This document shows, one piece after another, positions 12,036 through 24,734 of a DNA stretch of 64,000 bases. Position 1 is the first letter of the stretch. The number at the start of each line of letters is the position of its first letter. Both the position numbers and the translations under genes were made by a program. Below the pieces are notes generated by a model. It was not told the DNA's origin, made no database searches, and saw only the letters and a list, made by a program, of their open reading frames with translations. Source of the DNA: Paraescarpia echinospica (taxonomy: Eukaryota > Annelida > Polychaeta > Sabellida > Siboglinidae); contig CM034533.1 of the NCBI GenBank assembly GCA_020002185.1, positions 73,124,805 through 73,188,804 of the forward strand, in the 5' to 3' direction.

Positions 12036-15027
12036 CTGTAAACTCGATACAAATTGAGAGAATATTTATTAGAACACTTTCGTTTTGACGCACCTGTGAG
12101 CTCGGGTTAGCGAGACGTTTAGCGCAGTCGTCGTATTGTAGATATACATGTATCATATACGTTTTCAACTTCAGAGCTGGACTCCAACGACCTAAAGGGA
12201 CCCGATCAACCACTGGCGAATCCGTCCAGCAAACACTCTTAACGACAGCCAATGGAATACGAATTTAGAAGAAACCAAGAACATATAATGAACTTTAATT
12301 TGTAATGACATCAGACGGTCTATTGCCAGTATGTTGTGGTCATAGATGCCTATGAAATGTTTTATTATTTGCGGGCAGATTACAAGTTATGGTTTATTTT
12401 ATATAGTTCTACTTACTGTAACCGGTATTAGTGGTGAGCAACGCTTGACAATTGACACAGAATTGTGTAATGTTCACAGGTTGTGTCAAGACAAAGAATT
12501 ATAACGTAAAAATGTGTTTACTATGTATGGTCAAACGAACTTGATCATCAATCGGGGTTCAACGGTACAATTAGCAACTATATATTATATCACACCACGC
12601 TGTGTCTAGTTTATTAAGTTTGACCACGTTATAGGATATTTGCAATTTTTGACGAGGTCTTGCTTAATTTATATTTAACCTTCTAAAAAATATTACGCGG
12701 TTTTTAAATATCCAAGAGAGTACAAACGTGCTTATTAGTATGTGTTCTCAGGTTTGTGTATGTTTAACGTTCTATGTGTAATGCGTCATGGCAAATATTA
12801 AATATATTATGTTGGCGATGGATTATGTGTAAACTGATAAATTAAATAATTAAAACATGATTGTAATCATTTCGGGAAGGCAATGAACTGTACGGTTTTC
12901 TTTGTACAATTTGATACCAAATGCACAGTGGTGTCTTGTGTTGTCGTATATGAGGATATGTACTCATCTTGTGTTTGTTTTTATACTGTACACGTCATCT
13001 ACGTTAAGAGTAATTATCATAATTATAAATATATTGTTCGCTAGTAATTAACCCCACGCGATGTGTGTTAACAATGTCATATAAGACAAGAAACACTACG
13101 TTTTTATACTTAGTATCCTCACAGATGACGTAATATGTATGGATGCCATTTTATATCATTAGTATGCTAGCTTTTTACTTACACATTTTCGTCTGTATTG
13201 AGTAGCTAATAAAATGCATTGAAGCTTTATCGTAGGTCTATTTTCGTATTTTGTACTGCTGCATTCGTGCATCGGGTTATATACTTAGTAATTAGTTCCT
13301 ATTTTCGGTATCATTTCCCTCATTGCGTCGTCTAATATCGTGACTGGCTTACGTTATCACTAAAGTCTCAAGAGCTACGCCGATAGCATGTGTAGTTCCC
13401 TGTGTATAGCAGCAACAGTGACTAGCGGACAAACGAGTCACTTACTTGTATCTGCACTCCAGCGCCTCCACAAATGGCAGACAATTACATTTATTTTGCT
13501 CTATTTATTAAGTATTTTGAGTACATCTAGAGGTTGTGTTAATTTTAAATAAGTAATTTAAATATGCCGGTGACCCATTTTGTCCGATGTTTTTGTCTGA
13601 CACGGCTTGGTCGGGCAAAATGGGGAACTGGTTCTTGTGGGAACACTGGAATTTCTTTATGCGACAGAGAAAAGTACATGTAATAACTTTGTTCATAAAC
13701 AAAACTTGCCCCTGAGAGTCTGTCCTTCTTATTAAGGCTTAGAGATTCAGCGCAAGCGTGAAACCCATCAACAGTAGGTTGTCTTTCAAGATACACTATT
13801 GACAAAACACTTATGCTACGGCAACCTCAGTGCACAAACCGTACTTAGGCTACGGTGCGTAGCGTATTTACAACCTGTCATAGTATATCGAAAGACAGGA
13901 CATGCTGATCAAATTAATTATGTGCTACGATTTGCATTGCGGTGGTTGCAGCTGTCTACAAGATATAAATACAAATGTTCAAGTAGCACTATCATGATTT
14001 AAGGCATTTCTAAGTTTGCCTGCTCTTCTCTTAACCATGTCGTCCGGAGGCACGTATCTGTTTGACGAAGTTAATTACGGTTTACATACATACCATGAAG
14101 AATACTATAAATACATCAGTTTATTAAACACACATTATTGACCAAAAATACCAGTGCTACAGATATGCATAGCTGAATAAGATGTTTACAAGTTATGTTT
14201 GTTGTCGCAACGATATGCACAGTTTGGCGGACTCCAACGTGCAACTTCTAACAACATTAAATGCCGACGTATTGCAAAAGTGTTTCCTCATCATATGAAC
14301 ACTTCGATTTATTCGGAAACCTAAAATAGCCGATCGTTGAACGACGCCGTAATTTCCAGAATTTGATATGAAGAACTTCGTCGCTGGGGTTTCAGTCTTA
14401 GAATGTCATATCTCATTTGCAGCGAAGATTCGTCTTTTCTTCCTTCGTCGGATTCTAATAGTATCTGACGAAGTTTGAAAAGCGAGTATTAATCGTAGAG
14501 TAATATGAATAAATACACACACGCGCGCCCACGCAAACGCACACTGGAATAGGCGCGTCGTCACTAACCTTAAGAATTATATTTTCGATATTAAGTTAAA
14601 GCCAAAAGACTTTGAAGGCAAGATATGGCCAAATAGAATCAAATTAGCCTTCTCTTTCATATGCGTCGATTGTGTACGTAATGTGAACGAAATGTGACAA
14701 TTAGGTTGGTTGCCAAGTTTAACTGTCTTGTCATTGACTGACATTCCCATGCTATTCCTAAACGAAAGATTTTTAACGACCATGCGTTTAGTTATTTTTC
14801 TAAGAGTGATACAAATATAAAGACGCCAAACAGATGGCTGGTGGCTGTTTATGTGGTTATTCACATTCTTTAAGATATATAGATGCATCTAAGAGTTGTC
14901 CTTTGCCATCAAAATGTCATCGATGGAATCACAATGAACACATAAGCGCGTTCACGCGCGCGTACACACACACGCGCACTCTCTCACTCCCGCAAGCACG
15001 CACGCACATACCCAAACCCACGCGCGA

Positions 15028-15065
<38 letters not shown>

Positions 15066-16500
15066 GCATGGACGGACGAACACCACCGTTATCACCAGGA
15101 GGACATTTGTTTATACAAAGTGATTGATTGACAAGTGATACGAATGCCTCAAGTCCGTTCATTTGCCCCCAGTCAGATGCCTTATCGATCCAACAAAGGC
15201 ATTGCTGGATAGGCGTCTGTAAACAATTGCTGGCGTGTTACCGTCGCCTTTCTTGTTCTCTACCGATGCTTTCTACTGTCTTTTAGCTATCCTTTGCTTT
15301 CGCAACTGTTCTGTTTCTTTTCTGATGCGAACTTCCTCTTCCAATTCATCCCCATTAGGAAGTGCAGCTATCACACGGGTTTTATTTCTTTTAGCACCTT
15401 TCCTTCTCATAGGGCGTTGATTTACGTGGTTTAAATTACATCAGCCAGATTGTTTCTCGATATCCCCGTATTATATTGAAGGACTTGTATCATTTGCAAT
15501 GCCTGGAACTTGGAGACCCAACCAGCTACCACGCTATGGACGTCTGAGTCGGGAGTGGATTTTCCAATACCGCCTGTGCCGTCACAGTCTACGAGACGAA
15601 GAATGGACGACAAACCACTGAACCTTGCGATGTCAGGACTCGTGGGGCCAGACATGTCTGTTACTAAGTGACATCATGCGGAGACAAGTTGGGATGTCGT
15701 TTTCTACGATGAATATGTGGTTTCTTTCTGACGCAGCGAAAACTCCGTCATCAACACAAATCTGCTCATTATATAGATGCTAGTAATACCGAAGCCTGTG
15801 ACTGTTGTTTGCACTGTCGCTACTTTCTCGTAGGCTGCTCTAATCATTATTCCCATCTAGTTGAAAGCGATGATTTTTTTTCCAAAGAAGATTTATAGGA
15901 ACACTTTCGAGAATTGTCCTAAATACGTGCTTATAGAGAACTAAGGTTTGCCCCGCCTCTATTATATGCTCAATCCAATTTGTTCGACATTTACTGTCCC
16001 ACAGATGTCGGCCATTCCCAATGCGCCAACATTTTCGATAAGTTAGTTTTATTTACACATAAGTGCTAGACAGCGTCGCAACTTTTCGTGTGTTTCAAAG
16101 ATTTCTAACAAATGCGACACTGAAAATCATGCTATAAATAAAAAACAGAAGACGGTTTCCCGAAGTATAAATACTCGTGCTTTACGTTTAACGAAGATTG
16201 CATAAACTAGAAAAAAACAGATGCAGAAAACACTATTTGCTGCTAACGTTTATCAAACAAGATGCTTTTCGCAGCGCTGCGCATGTTTTCTGCGATTGTT
16301 GCAAGTTACCTAAAACGTCCCCAGATATTGACAGTTTACGTAACTCGGAACAATCGCTGAAAACACACGTAGTATTACGAACAATCGCCTAACGTCCGTG
16401 TAGTATCCGGTACGAATTCCTGACTAAGCAACCCTTAACTTAAGGGGAATTTTGATGTAAACAATATAATGAAGCATTACATTTATTCCCGTGAACGTTT
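12036..16500. other. gene-poor AT-rich region
   Basis: Mostly unique AT-rich sequence without convincing splice-bounded exons. A CA microsatellite lies at about 14,940-15,062. Short open frames of 60-100 codons are present on both strands, but none shows a domain, codon bias or plausible splice context. Confidence 0.5.
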
Positions 16501-16504
16501 GGCA

Positions 16505-16772
16505 CCTCACAAACATACATACATACATACACACGCATACACACGCACACACACACGCACGCACTCACACACACGCACACACACGCAAATACGCATGCAC
16601 GCATGCACACATACACGCATACATACATACACACCTGCACATCTCATGCACGCACGCACACACACACACACGCACACGCGCGCCCACCAAACGCACATAC
16701 ACCCACACACATACATACATACACATTTACACACATACATATATACATACGTACATACATACATACACACAT

Positions 16773-16803
<31 letters not shown>

Positions 16804-17058
16804 TACACACACATACACACATACATATACACGCACACACAGGCACACACACAAACGCAAGCATGCATGCACGCATACACGCATACATACACACCTGCAC
16901 ATATCATGCATGCACGCACACACGCATGCACACACGCAGATGCGCGCCCACCAAACGCACATACACCCACACCCACACACACACACCCACACATACATAC
17001 ATACATATATACACATTTACACACATACATACATACTTGCACACACACGCACACACAT
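16505..17058. repeat. CA-rich simple repeat (acac/acat/acgc)
   Basis: About 550 bp of cryptically simple CA/CATA/CACG repeats, with an internal duplication (16,590-16,720 resembles 16,860-16,960). Open frames on both strands are poly-His/Thr or poly-Cys/Val artefacts. The array abuts the stop codon of the minus-strand ORF that ends at 17,060. Confidence 0.9.
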
Positions 17059-17059
17059 G

Positions 17060-19109
17060 CTAATTGGTTAGTTTAATTTGTTGTGTGTACCGACTGAGAT
17101 GGTATTGGGGAGACTGGTCCTTACTTTCTGCACCGACGGACCGTTTGCGATGAAACACGCGTATCATAATCTCACCCGCAGTAGGCGTGTGTCGTCTTCT
17201 GTTAGGCCAGTGAGCGTAGAACACGTTCTTGCTCAAGTCGTAAGGCGCGTGCGAGTGTCTCCTTGCAGGACGGACGGACTGTCTGTCGTGCGGTTCAGCC
17301 GCCGGTGTATGGCGATGTTTTATCCGATGTACACCGTGCTTGTTCGTGGATAAAGGTTTCGATGTTGTCTTGTCGACGACGTCGCTAGTTGTTTTGTCAT
17401 CGGTACTGTGACTTGTCGTCCGCTGTGTAGGTACGACGGTTGTCGGTTCTGGTGTTGTCGGTTCTGGTGTTGTCGGTTCTGGTGTTGTCGTTATCCTCTC
17501 TGGTGTTGGTTGCTGTAGTCTTTTCTTAAATCGCATGCGTTTTTTCAAGATTTGGGGTTTTGAAATGCCAGCGTCCCCGGTAACGGCAATAGTCGCGTGA
17601 ACGCGATATCTTGGCGTTGTATCAACGGGTAATTTTCGTTTTGGTTTAAAATCTCTTGTAGCTTGGAAGATTTCCGTCAATTTGACTGTCCTTGTGTCCT
17701 TGTCCTTCAGCTTCGAGTAGAACCAAAACAAACCCGTCATTCCGTGTTTGTTAGTTATTTTTTTCTTGAAAATATGGCTGGTTTGAATATTTCCTCGCTT
17801 AACGCTGTTAGCAATCTTCATGTGGGACTTTAGAAGGTTGTTCACAATCGCAGCTACATATGTTTCGTTATCCGTAAAGTCGGTCTCCAGTTCAGGTCTA
17901 CCGTGCTTATTCCTTGGCCGTTTGTGACCTCCCTCTGCGCTATGATGTTTCTTGTGTGGAATGTTACTTCGGTCTTTTTCATAATAGTGTATCCCCGTGC
18001 TAGTGCTAATGTGGTTGTGGCTTTCTTTCGTTACATTATTTGTGCTGTTTTCTCGCCTGATCTCACCGTTTTTCGCGTGCTTCGCTTCGCCTTCAACACG
18101 GTTTTGGCTACTACCATCGACGGGCTGAGCGTCAAGTTTGGTGGTCCTTCGTAGTCGTTTGTTTTCATGGATAAATCTATACCGCCGACTTCCTTCCCGA
18201 GTAATGTGTGTAGTTCGTCGATTATTGCCATGCTTAGCATCGCCATCTTCCCTAGCCTTGCCATTATCGTCGTCATTATAGGTTCTACCGTACTTGTCGT
18301 TCACTTCACTGGACACGTCGCCGTCGTTTCCGGTTGCGTCTTCAGTATTGCGTCGTATCCAGCGAAAAGAGCGAGTGTGTCCATCTCTCCGCGATCGCTT
18401 ATATTCACGAGTGTGTCTCTCTTTGTCTCCCTGAACAAAATACCCATATCTGGATTGTTGTGGCATATAATCGCGACGCACGATTTTTCTACGCAGCTCT
18501 CGCAACTCACCGTCGTGCTTGAGTATGTGCCGCTGCCGTGGCGCTGGTCGTCTACGGGCATTCCTCGGATGAGCGCGGCGGCGTCGAGTAACACCAGCGT
18601 CATCGAGGATGAACTGACTGGCTGGAGCCACGGCCCAATCATGTCTCCTCTGATACTCGTTGTCCGACGCCGGCGGCGGGTCCTGACGTCGCTCTGCTTC
18701 GGCCGTCGCGTTCGCCTTTTTGACAAGCATCGCGATGTGTTGTCGGACTCTATTAGCGATCATCTCCGTGACGCGCTCCGTGATGCGAGCCTCCAGCAAC
18801 TTCAGCAGTTTCTTCGACTTGCGCAGGAAGGCGTCGTCGAGCGCCGAGGTCGCTGTGGCCTGACTGCTTCCGTTGTTCTGCACCAGCTGGATGTTGATAT
18901 CGAACGACGTTTCGTTGCCGTTCGTCGCGCTGTTGCCGTTCTTGACACTCGCCTCCACCACGGTGTTCCTGGTGTTCCCTGCTGGTTGCGGGGGAGGGTC
19001 GCTCGTGGTAGCTGTCGATGTCTTCCCGAATGGCCACCAGGAGCGCTCGACGCGTTTTTCCGGTGCCAGGACGTCATCGAAATCATCCGACAACACTTGT
19101 TTGGATAAC
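17060..19109 (-). CDS. long terminal exon, unrecognised basic Thr/Pro-containing protein
   Basis: A ~680-codon open frame ends at TAG 17,060-17,062. The exon start is placed at 19,109 because tttgttcatag precedes it (phase 2). Visible features are an acidic start (LSDDFDDVL), a Gln/Asn/Thr-rich part, a predicted amphipathic helix around residues 90-140 (FLRKSKKLLKLLEARITERV), and a very Arg/Lys/His-rich middle with many dibasic sites. TTPEP repeats occur at about residue 540, and the C-terminus is basic. No known domain is recognised. The length of the open frame in GC-richer DNA than its flanks argues for real coding. Possibilities include a secreted matrix protein or polybasic precursor. 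If the + EGF gene continues to 21,406, this gene would be nested antisense to it. Confidence 0.55.
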
Positions 19110-19649
19110 CTATGAACAAAACAACATTTACAAACCTCTGAGCAGACCCGTAACCGTGTTTCATTGGGGAAGGTTTGTGTTGGACATTCTGGTCGTACAA
19201 TTGCGCATTGCAGTAATTCCTTATTTTTTCCAACAGAATGGTAAACATTGTTATTATATTTTACAAATATTTATTACATTATATGCCAATAAGTCTTCAT
19301 ACAACATATATGTTCTAATTGTCATTGTTACCATTAATCTCTACTGCCGCTTTACCCCTTCGTTTTACCCCTTCTGCGCTGTTCTTGTCTCCCATTTATT
19401 GCTGTATTCTCAGTCATGTTATATGTGACCTGCCCCTTTTCCTGCGGTCAATAGAGTTTTAATAGAGTTCCAATCACTCCCCTCAGATCGTCTATCCTCG
19501 TTAAACCTTCGTTGCACCTAAACCTATCGGGCCCAGTTGTTCTCTCAGACTTCCAGTTTCGCTCTGTTATTGCTGCGCTGCGGTCCATGTCCCTATGTTG
19601 GCATAATACATGTACGACTACCTAGACACTCGTGATACTCCCTTATTCA

Positions 19650-20283
19650 AATGTTGTAGTTGTATCCCATCTCTCGTGCTCGTTGGTGTTGTGGTTGTAT
19701 CCCGTCTCTCGTGACTACCTCTGTGCGTCCACTCGTGCTCGTTGGTGTTGTGGTTGTATCCCGTCTCTCGTGACTACCTCTGTGCGTCCACTCGTGCTCG
19801 TTGGTGTTGTGGTTGTATCCCGTCTCTCGTGACTACCTCTGTACGTCCACTCGTGCTCGTTGGTGTTGTGGTTGTATCCCGTCTCTCGTGACTACCTCTG
19901 TGCGTCCACTCGTGCTCGTTGGTGTTGTGGTTGTATCCCGTCTCTCGTGACTACCTCTGTGCGTCCACTCGTGCTCGTTGGTGTTGTGGTTGTATCCCGT
20001 CTCTCGTGACTACCTCTGTACGTCCACTCGTGCTCGTTGGTGTTGTGGTTGTATCCCGTCTCTCGTGACTACCTCTGTGCGTCCACTCGTGCTCGTTGGT
20101 GTTGTGGTTGTATCCCGTCTCTCGTGACTACCTCTGTGCGTCCACTCGTGCTCGTTGGTGTTGTGGTTGTATCCCGTCTCTCGTGACTACCTCTGTGCGT
20201 CCACTCGTGCTCGTTGGTGTTGTGGTTGTATCCCGTCTCTCGTGACTACCTCTGTACGTCCACTCGTGCTCGCTGATGTTCTC
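19650..20283. repeat. 59 bp minisatellite (about 10 units)
   Basis: Units combine cgtgctcgttggtgttgtgg, ttgtatcccgtctctcgtga and ctacctctgtgcgtccact. Copies are nearly identical, differing at one g/a position, which implies recent expansion. It lies upstream of the minus-strand exon that starts at 19,109. Confidence 0.9.
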
Positions 20284-21405
20284 CGCTGCACTCGTACCCC
20301 TACCGCCCACCCTCATCTAGGAGCCATTCTTCCAAAGTCCATAGAATAACCCCCTTGCATGATCTATTTCCTCTAACCTGGTGTCCAACTCGTATATCTG
20401 GTTATCCAAACCCACATTACTTCATCGTCTCCACATTACTTCTCGAACAATTCGTTTGACACCTCCACCCACTGTCGTCATGTCGTCTGCGGACATTATC
20501 TTCTAAACAACAACCTATTTCGCGGCGTCGTGCTGATCTTCCTGGTGGTTAACTCCGTCATAATGACGAACAGTCGTGGACTAAGCACGCTTCCTTACCT
20601 CAAACCGACGTAAACTTAAAACTCATCCGACAACCAAGGTGCACCACTACTCTTCCATTTATCGTACACAGCGTCCATTACCCTGACATTCGTTTACGAC
20701 ACTCCCATCGGACTCAGCATTGCCTATACCACTTCTCTCAACGTCATAAGCCACTTAAATTACTACAATGACTATCAGTACTATATTAGTTCACATATCC
20801 CAGCTGTCCTAACACAAAAATACCATCGGTCGGTCCTTTTCCCTTCCCTCCCTGGAATCAATGCATTGGCCAAATTTCTATATTACCTGAAGTTGTTAAA
20901 AATGACGTGTGGGGTGTTTCTACATTTTGACCGGGGTTCGGATTGGGAGGGAATCGTACTTGTAACAGTTTGAATCTACTCAAAGCAAATGTATCTGACA
21001 ATCAAGAATTGTGCATAATTTATATTCCACGGTGGTGTGGTGATTATTATCATACCCAATTAGTTGGTTTAGCGGGGAAATGGGGTAGGGGTTCGAGCAG
21101 GGTTTCGCTTTTGGAAAGAGATTCGTAAAAAGATGGTTCACCCTGGTTACGGCTATATGATTAATGAGAACATGTGACCAGCACATTTAGCTGACGTCAG
21201 TGCTTACGGAACTAACGATACGTATAGCGACAGACTTACAGAACCAGAGACGGGTTGTTCCGGACCACGGACATGTCTGACGTCACATTGTCCGGTCCGG
21301 TTAACGAAACTAAAAGTATACGTCCTAGCAGCATTACCATTAAAACAACCAATCGGAATACTCACTGTACTGCAATAATTATAAACTTTATACAACTTAT
21401 TTTAG
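20284..21405. other. no gene or repeat recognised
   Basis: Unique sequence. I found no element termini or convincing exons. The last ~150 bp would be the 3' part of an intron if the candidate exon at 21,406 is used. Confidence 0.4.
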
Positions 21406-21577
21406 GCAACGCCATCCTTTGTTCGTCAATGGTTCTTGAAGACCATTATTACGTATACGACGAGCAACGCTGACGTAATGGGTGACGTCACAACCGCTGG
21501 TAAACGTAAACTCGATTCGTTGACGCATCCTGTGCAACACGTTGTCATATTGGACGAATTAATTGTTGTCAACATGT
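21406..21577 (+). CDS. candidate exon, low support
   Basis: It is open from an acceptor (acttattttag) to a strong donor (gtaagt), phase 0 in and phase 1 out. It begins ATPSFVRQWFLKTIITYTTS and continues NADVMGDVTTAGKRKL. The incoming phase and the NADV motif (compare NTADV in exon g) would suit a further tail exon of the EGF gene. No domain supports it, and the gap to exon g is 11 kb. Confidence 0.3.
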
Positions 21578-21746
21578 GTAAGTTACTGAAACACCACAAC
21601 CGTCTTTATTCCACTGTCCAGTATTGTGGGAAATGCACATTGGCTCTATATTGAGGAGTATAGCGTATATTCATGTAGGCCATACATAGATAAAATCTAA
21701 ATATTATTGGCATAGTTACCTTATAATTCGGGTAAGATACGATTTT

Positions 21747-21928
21747 ACCTCAAACTAATTGCAATGAAAGGTATTTTTGCTGTTTCTTACCCAGAATGGT
21801 GTCCTTAACCACCAGAAAAAGTCCTAACCCGAGAACACCCCTAAAACATCGAAAAACAAAATGGCCGCCAAAAATCATATTGTTGCTCACAACTATGGTT
21901 GTAAGTGAGGTAGATTCATGATTTAAAG
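21747..21928 (+). repeat. left terminal inverted repeat of the 3 kb element
   Basis: Matches the reverse complement of 24,539-24,734 with small indels. The inner boundary is sharp, just after atttaaag at 21,928. The outer boundary fades into weakly similar sequence. Confidence 0.75.
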
Positions 21929-22194
21929 AACTCCAAGCGAGAGTGATATCGATGTAGTCGCTGATGCAGCAGTTCTACAGTGTCGTTGTTATATCATCAC
22001 ACCGCAAGAAGTCATGTCATTTTCTTGGCAGAGGCGAATTATGCTCCACATGACGGCGAACACCCTTCTCTATCCGTTGCCTTGGATGAACTTTAAGTTA
22101 TATTTGTAGACATCCCAAACAATGTCAACACATGCAGTTTTGTACTGCTACGCTGCTATTTATACAGCCAATTCCGTTGTTCGATATTGACCGA

Positions 22195-22491
22195 CTATTG
22201 TTTCAACATGTTGACTGTTGCTGTATTATCAATGACAACAACATCAACGCAATGAGTCGTCGGACAACTGTCTAGTTGAGGCAGAACAACTATCTCCAAG
22301 CGGGAGTGTGATATCTTCCTTCGTCCTAGTGTGCAATTTCCCATTGCGTGACAGCGACAGTGGACATGCTTGGTTCTTATGTGAGAAGAAGTAAATAATT
22401 GTTTCTCCTTGACGAGCGACTTGCAGATGGGAAAACAACGACTAGTCACTTCGGACAGCCGACAGTCGGATCTTAGAGTTCGATTTCTCAC
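22195..22491 (-). CDS. unidentified ORF inside the inverted-repeat element
   Basis: A 98-codon open frame rich in Cys/His/Arg (CRLSEVTSRCFPICKS, KHVHCRCHAMGNC). It could be the downstream part of the element's coding region, continuing from the ORF at 22,541-23,089 by splicing or after a frameshift. No family is recognised. It may be a chance frame. Confidence 0.25.
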   Translation of the reverse strand: MRNRTLRSDCRLSEVTSRCFPICKSLVKEKQLFTSSHIRTKHVHCRCHAMGNCTLGRRKISHSRLEIVVLPQLDSCPTTHCVDVVVIDNTATVNMLKQ

Positions 22492-22540
22492 TTCTGAACG
22501 CCGTTACAAAAAGACGAAGTTTCTTTGTCTTGATCGGGAG

Positions 22541-23089
22541 TCATAGCGGTTTAGTGCAATCTGTCAGGCGCTCTTTGACAAATGTATTATACTGTCCCTG
22601 GCCGATCTTTTCTAAATCCATCACATAATGCCAACAACACTGGCAAACATCTCGAGTGTCTATAACCAGCATATATTTTCTTTGTTTACAAAACCGATTG
22701 CCACATTCTTTAAATGTAGTTGTTACAGGGGCAACTGTAAAATTTGTTTGGATGCGTCTAGACTGTTCGTGTACCTCATCGTGTGTAGTTGACTCTGAAG
22801 AAGATTCAAGTTCCCGATGAGCCGCGCCATCTCTGGATCGGATATCACACATCGGCATAGTGTAGCATGGGTCTTCGGTCAGACCCAATGCACCACCGTC
22901 CCCTTTACGACGACATTGTTTTGTTCGTACGCTTGATCGATCGATCGCCATCTTCGAGAACAAACGTGATGTCTTTGTGATTACGAAGCCAGCATTGACG
23001 TCAAAATCTTCATGAGCAGATGTACGTGTGTCTGCTAAGGACCTCATGTCCAGAATGTGATCGGCGGAGTACTTGATACTAGTGCACAC
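22541..23089 (-). CDS. unidentified 182-codon ORF inside the inverted-repeat element
   Basis: The frame begins in the 71 bp array. A likely internal start is MAIDRSSVRTKQ, about residue 48. It has a Ser/Glu-rich stretch (ELESSSESTTHDEV) and a Cys-rich C-terminus (ECGNRFCKQRKYMLVIDT, then CQCCWHYVMDLE). The Cys/His content could suggest metal binding, but I recognise no transposase motif. Confidence 0.4.
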   Translation of the reverse strand: MCTSIKYSADHILDMRSLADTRTSAHEDFDVNAGFVITKTSRLFSKMAIDRSSVRTKQCRRKGDGGALGLTEDPCYTMPMCDIRSRDGAAHRELESSSESTTHDEVHEQSRRIQTNFTVAPVTTTFKECGNRFCKQRKYMLVIDTRDVCQCCWHYVMDLEKIGQGQYNTFVKERLTDCTKPL

Positions 23090-23638
23090 GGTTCACGGCG
23101 AAACAACAGAATGTTTAGCGTTTCCACGTACAGGCCGAAGTACTTGATACTAGTGCACACGGTTCACGGCGAAACAACAGAATGTTTAGCGTTTCCACGT
23201 ACAGGCCGAAGTACTTGGTACTAGTGCACACGGTTCACGGCGAAACAACAGAATGTTTAGCGTTTCCACGTACAGGCCGAAGTACTTGGTACTAGTGCAC
23301 ACGGTTCACGGCGAAACAACAGAATGTTTAGCGTTTCCACGTACAGGCCGAAGTACTTGGTACTAGTGCACACAGTTCACGGCGAAATAACAGAATGTTT
23401 AGCGTTTCCACGTACAGGCCGAAGTACTTGGTACTAGTGCACACGGTTCACGGCGAAACAACAGAATGTTTAGCGTTTCCACGTACAGGCCGAAGGACTT
23501 GGTACTAGTGCACACGGTTCACGGCGAAACAACAGAATGTTTAGCGTTTCCACGTACAGGCCGAAGTACTTGGTACTAGTGCACACGGTTCACGGCGAAA
23601 CAACAGAATGTTTAGCGTTTCCACGTACAGGCCGAAGT
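23062..23638. repeat. 71 bp tandem repeat (about 8 units)
   Basis: Near-perfect 71 bp units containing gaagtacttggtactagtgc and acggcgaaacaacagaatgt. It lies upstream of, and overlaps, the 5' end of the minus-strand ORF in the inverted-repeat element. That is where a promoter or subterminal repeats of a transposon would be expected. Confidence 0.9.
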
Positions 23639-24538
23639 CACTGATAGATCTAACGAATGACAGACGTGTGCTGTTTGAGGTGTAATTAGGGCCGGGATTT
23701 TATCGGATAATGTGGTTTTGACAGGTGCCATCTTTACACTTAATGGATACAAATGTCGGAGAAACATTGGTTTTGACGGGTATCATGTTTAAAATGGACG
23801 ATGCTAATGTCAGCGAAGGCCAAATAAAACATGTTTGAGACATTTGAGATCGCATTCCGATTAACCAATATTTTGACCCCATCAACAACGCTCTACGTGA
23901 CGTAGTTCTTGAGATATGAGGAAATTGGTTTTCAGGTCCGCCAACAAAAAAATGCCTGACATGTAAGTCGGACAAGGTTAAAAGTAGCATATGTGAAATT
24001 GTTACCCCGGAATACCTATATTGTGACACATAAAATAACAGCTGTATTTGACGTAGCTCTTAAGGTATGTAATAATTGGTTTTAAAGACAGTTAGACTTA
24101 CTTGTTTTGCAAAGCTTTTTAGTAGTTTTAATTCTTCTAAATATTTGTTTCTTGATAACTTCTAACTATATGCCAAGTTTCGTGCTTTTATTAAAAAAAG
24201 TGCAAGATTCGTAAAAATAACGCAGTTATCTGCTGTACTACAGTCCTTGACGTCTCCTGATAGTAACGGTGGCGTTGGTGGGAATGCAGTCTGTTCACCT
24301 ATCATTATATAACCTGTATATGCACGTTTCTTTAAGTACCACATAACATGTTGCAGACATATTATCCTCAAAGATCCAGTGAATATTTGAAAATGTTAAA
24401 TCAGTATTTCTGTTTTGTAGTATCATAGGTATAGCATTGAATGACCATGACTTTGCACCACTGACCTTAACAGAATATTCAAAGGAAATGTATATTATAT
24501 TTATTGGATTCTGTGATGTCGAAAACATTAGAATCAAA

Positions 24539-24734
24539 CTTTAAATCATGAATCTACCTCACTTAGAACCATAGCTGTGAGCAATAATATTAAGATTTTG
24601 GTGGCCATTTTGTTTTTCGGTGTCTTATGGGTGTTCCCGTCTTGGATTTCTTAGAATTTTTTTCTGGTGGTTAAGGTTAAGTAACTGGGTAAGAAACAAT
24701 AAAAATACCTTTTGTTGCAATTAGTTTGAGGTAT
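24539..24734 (-). repeat. right terminal inverted repeat of the 3 kb element
   Basis: Reverse-complement partner of 21,747-21,928. It ends near ttgcaattagtttgaggta. I could not identify a target-site duplication with confidence. Confidence 0.75.

Larger units (their letters stand above)
21747..24734. mobile_element. ~3 kb element with ~190 bp terminal inverted repeats
   Basis: 21,747-21,928 is an imperfect reverse complement of 24,539-24,734. Both contain acctcaaactaattgcaa, a ccaccagaaaaa block, aaaatggcc and aggtagattcatgatttaaa. Between the arms are minus-strand open frames (22,195-23,089) and a 71 bp tandem array. The organisation is that of a DNA transposon, possibly decayed. I recognise no transposase family. 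Confidence 0.7.

Noticed and set aside
15431..15655. 74-codon minus-strand ORF starting MSGPTSPDIARFSG
   Set aside because: Reads a little like a protein fragment, but has no splice context, domain or neighbour to support it.
16469..17071. Overlapping His/Thr- and Cys/Val-rich ORFs
   Set aside because: Translations of a CA-rich simple repeat in several frames at once; no coding signal.
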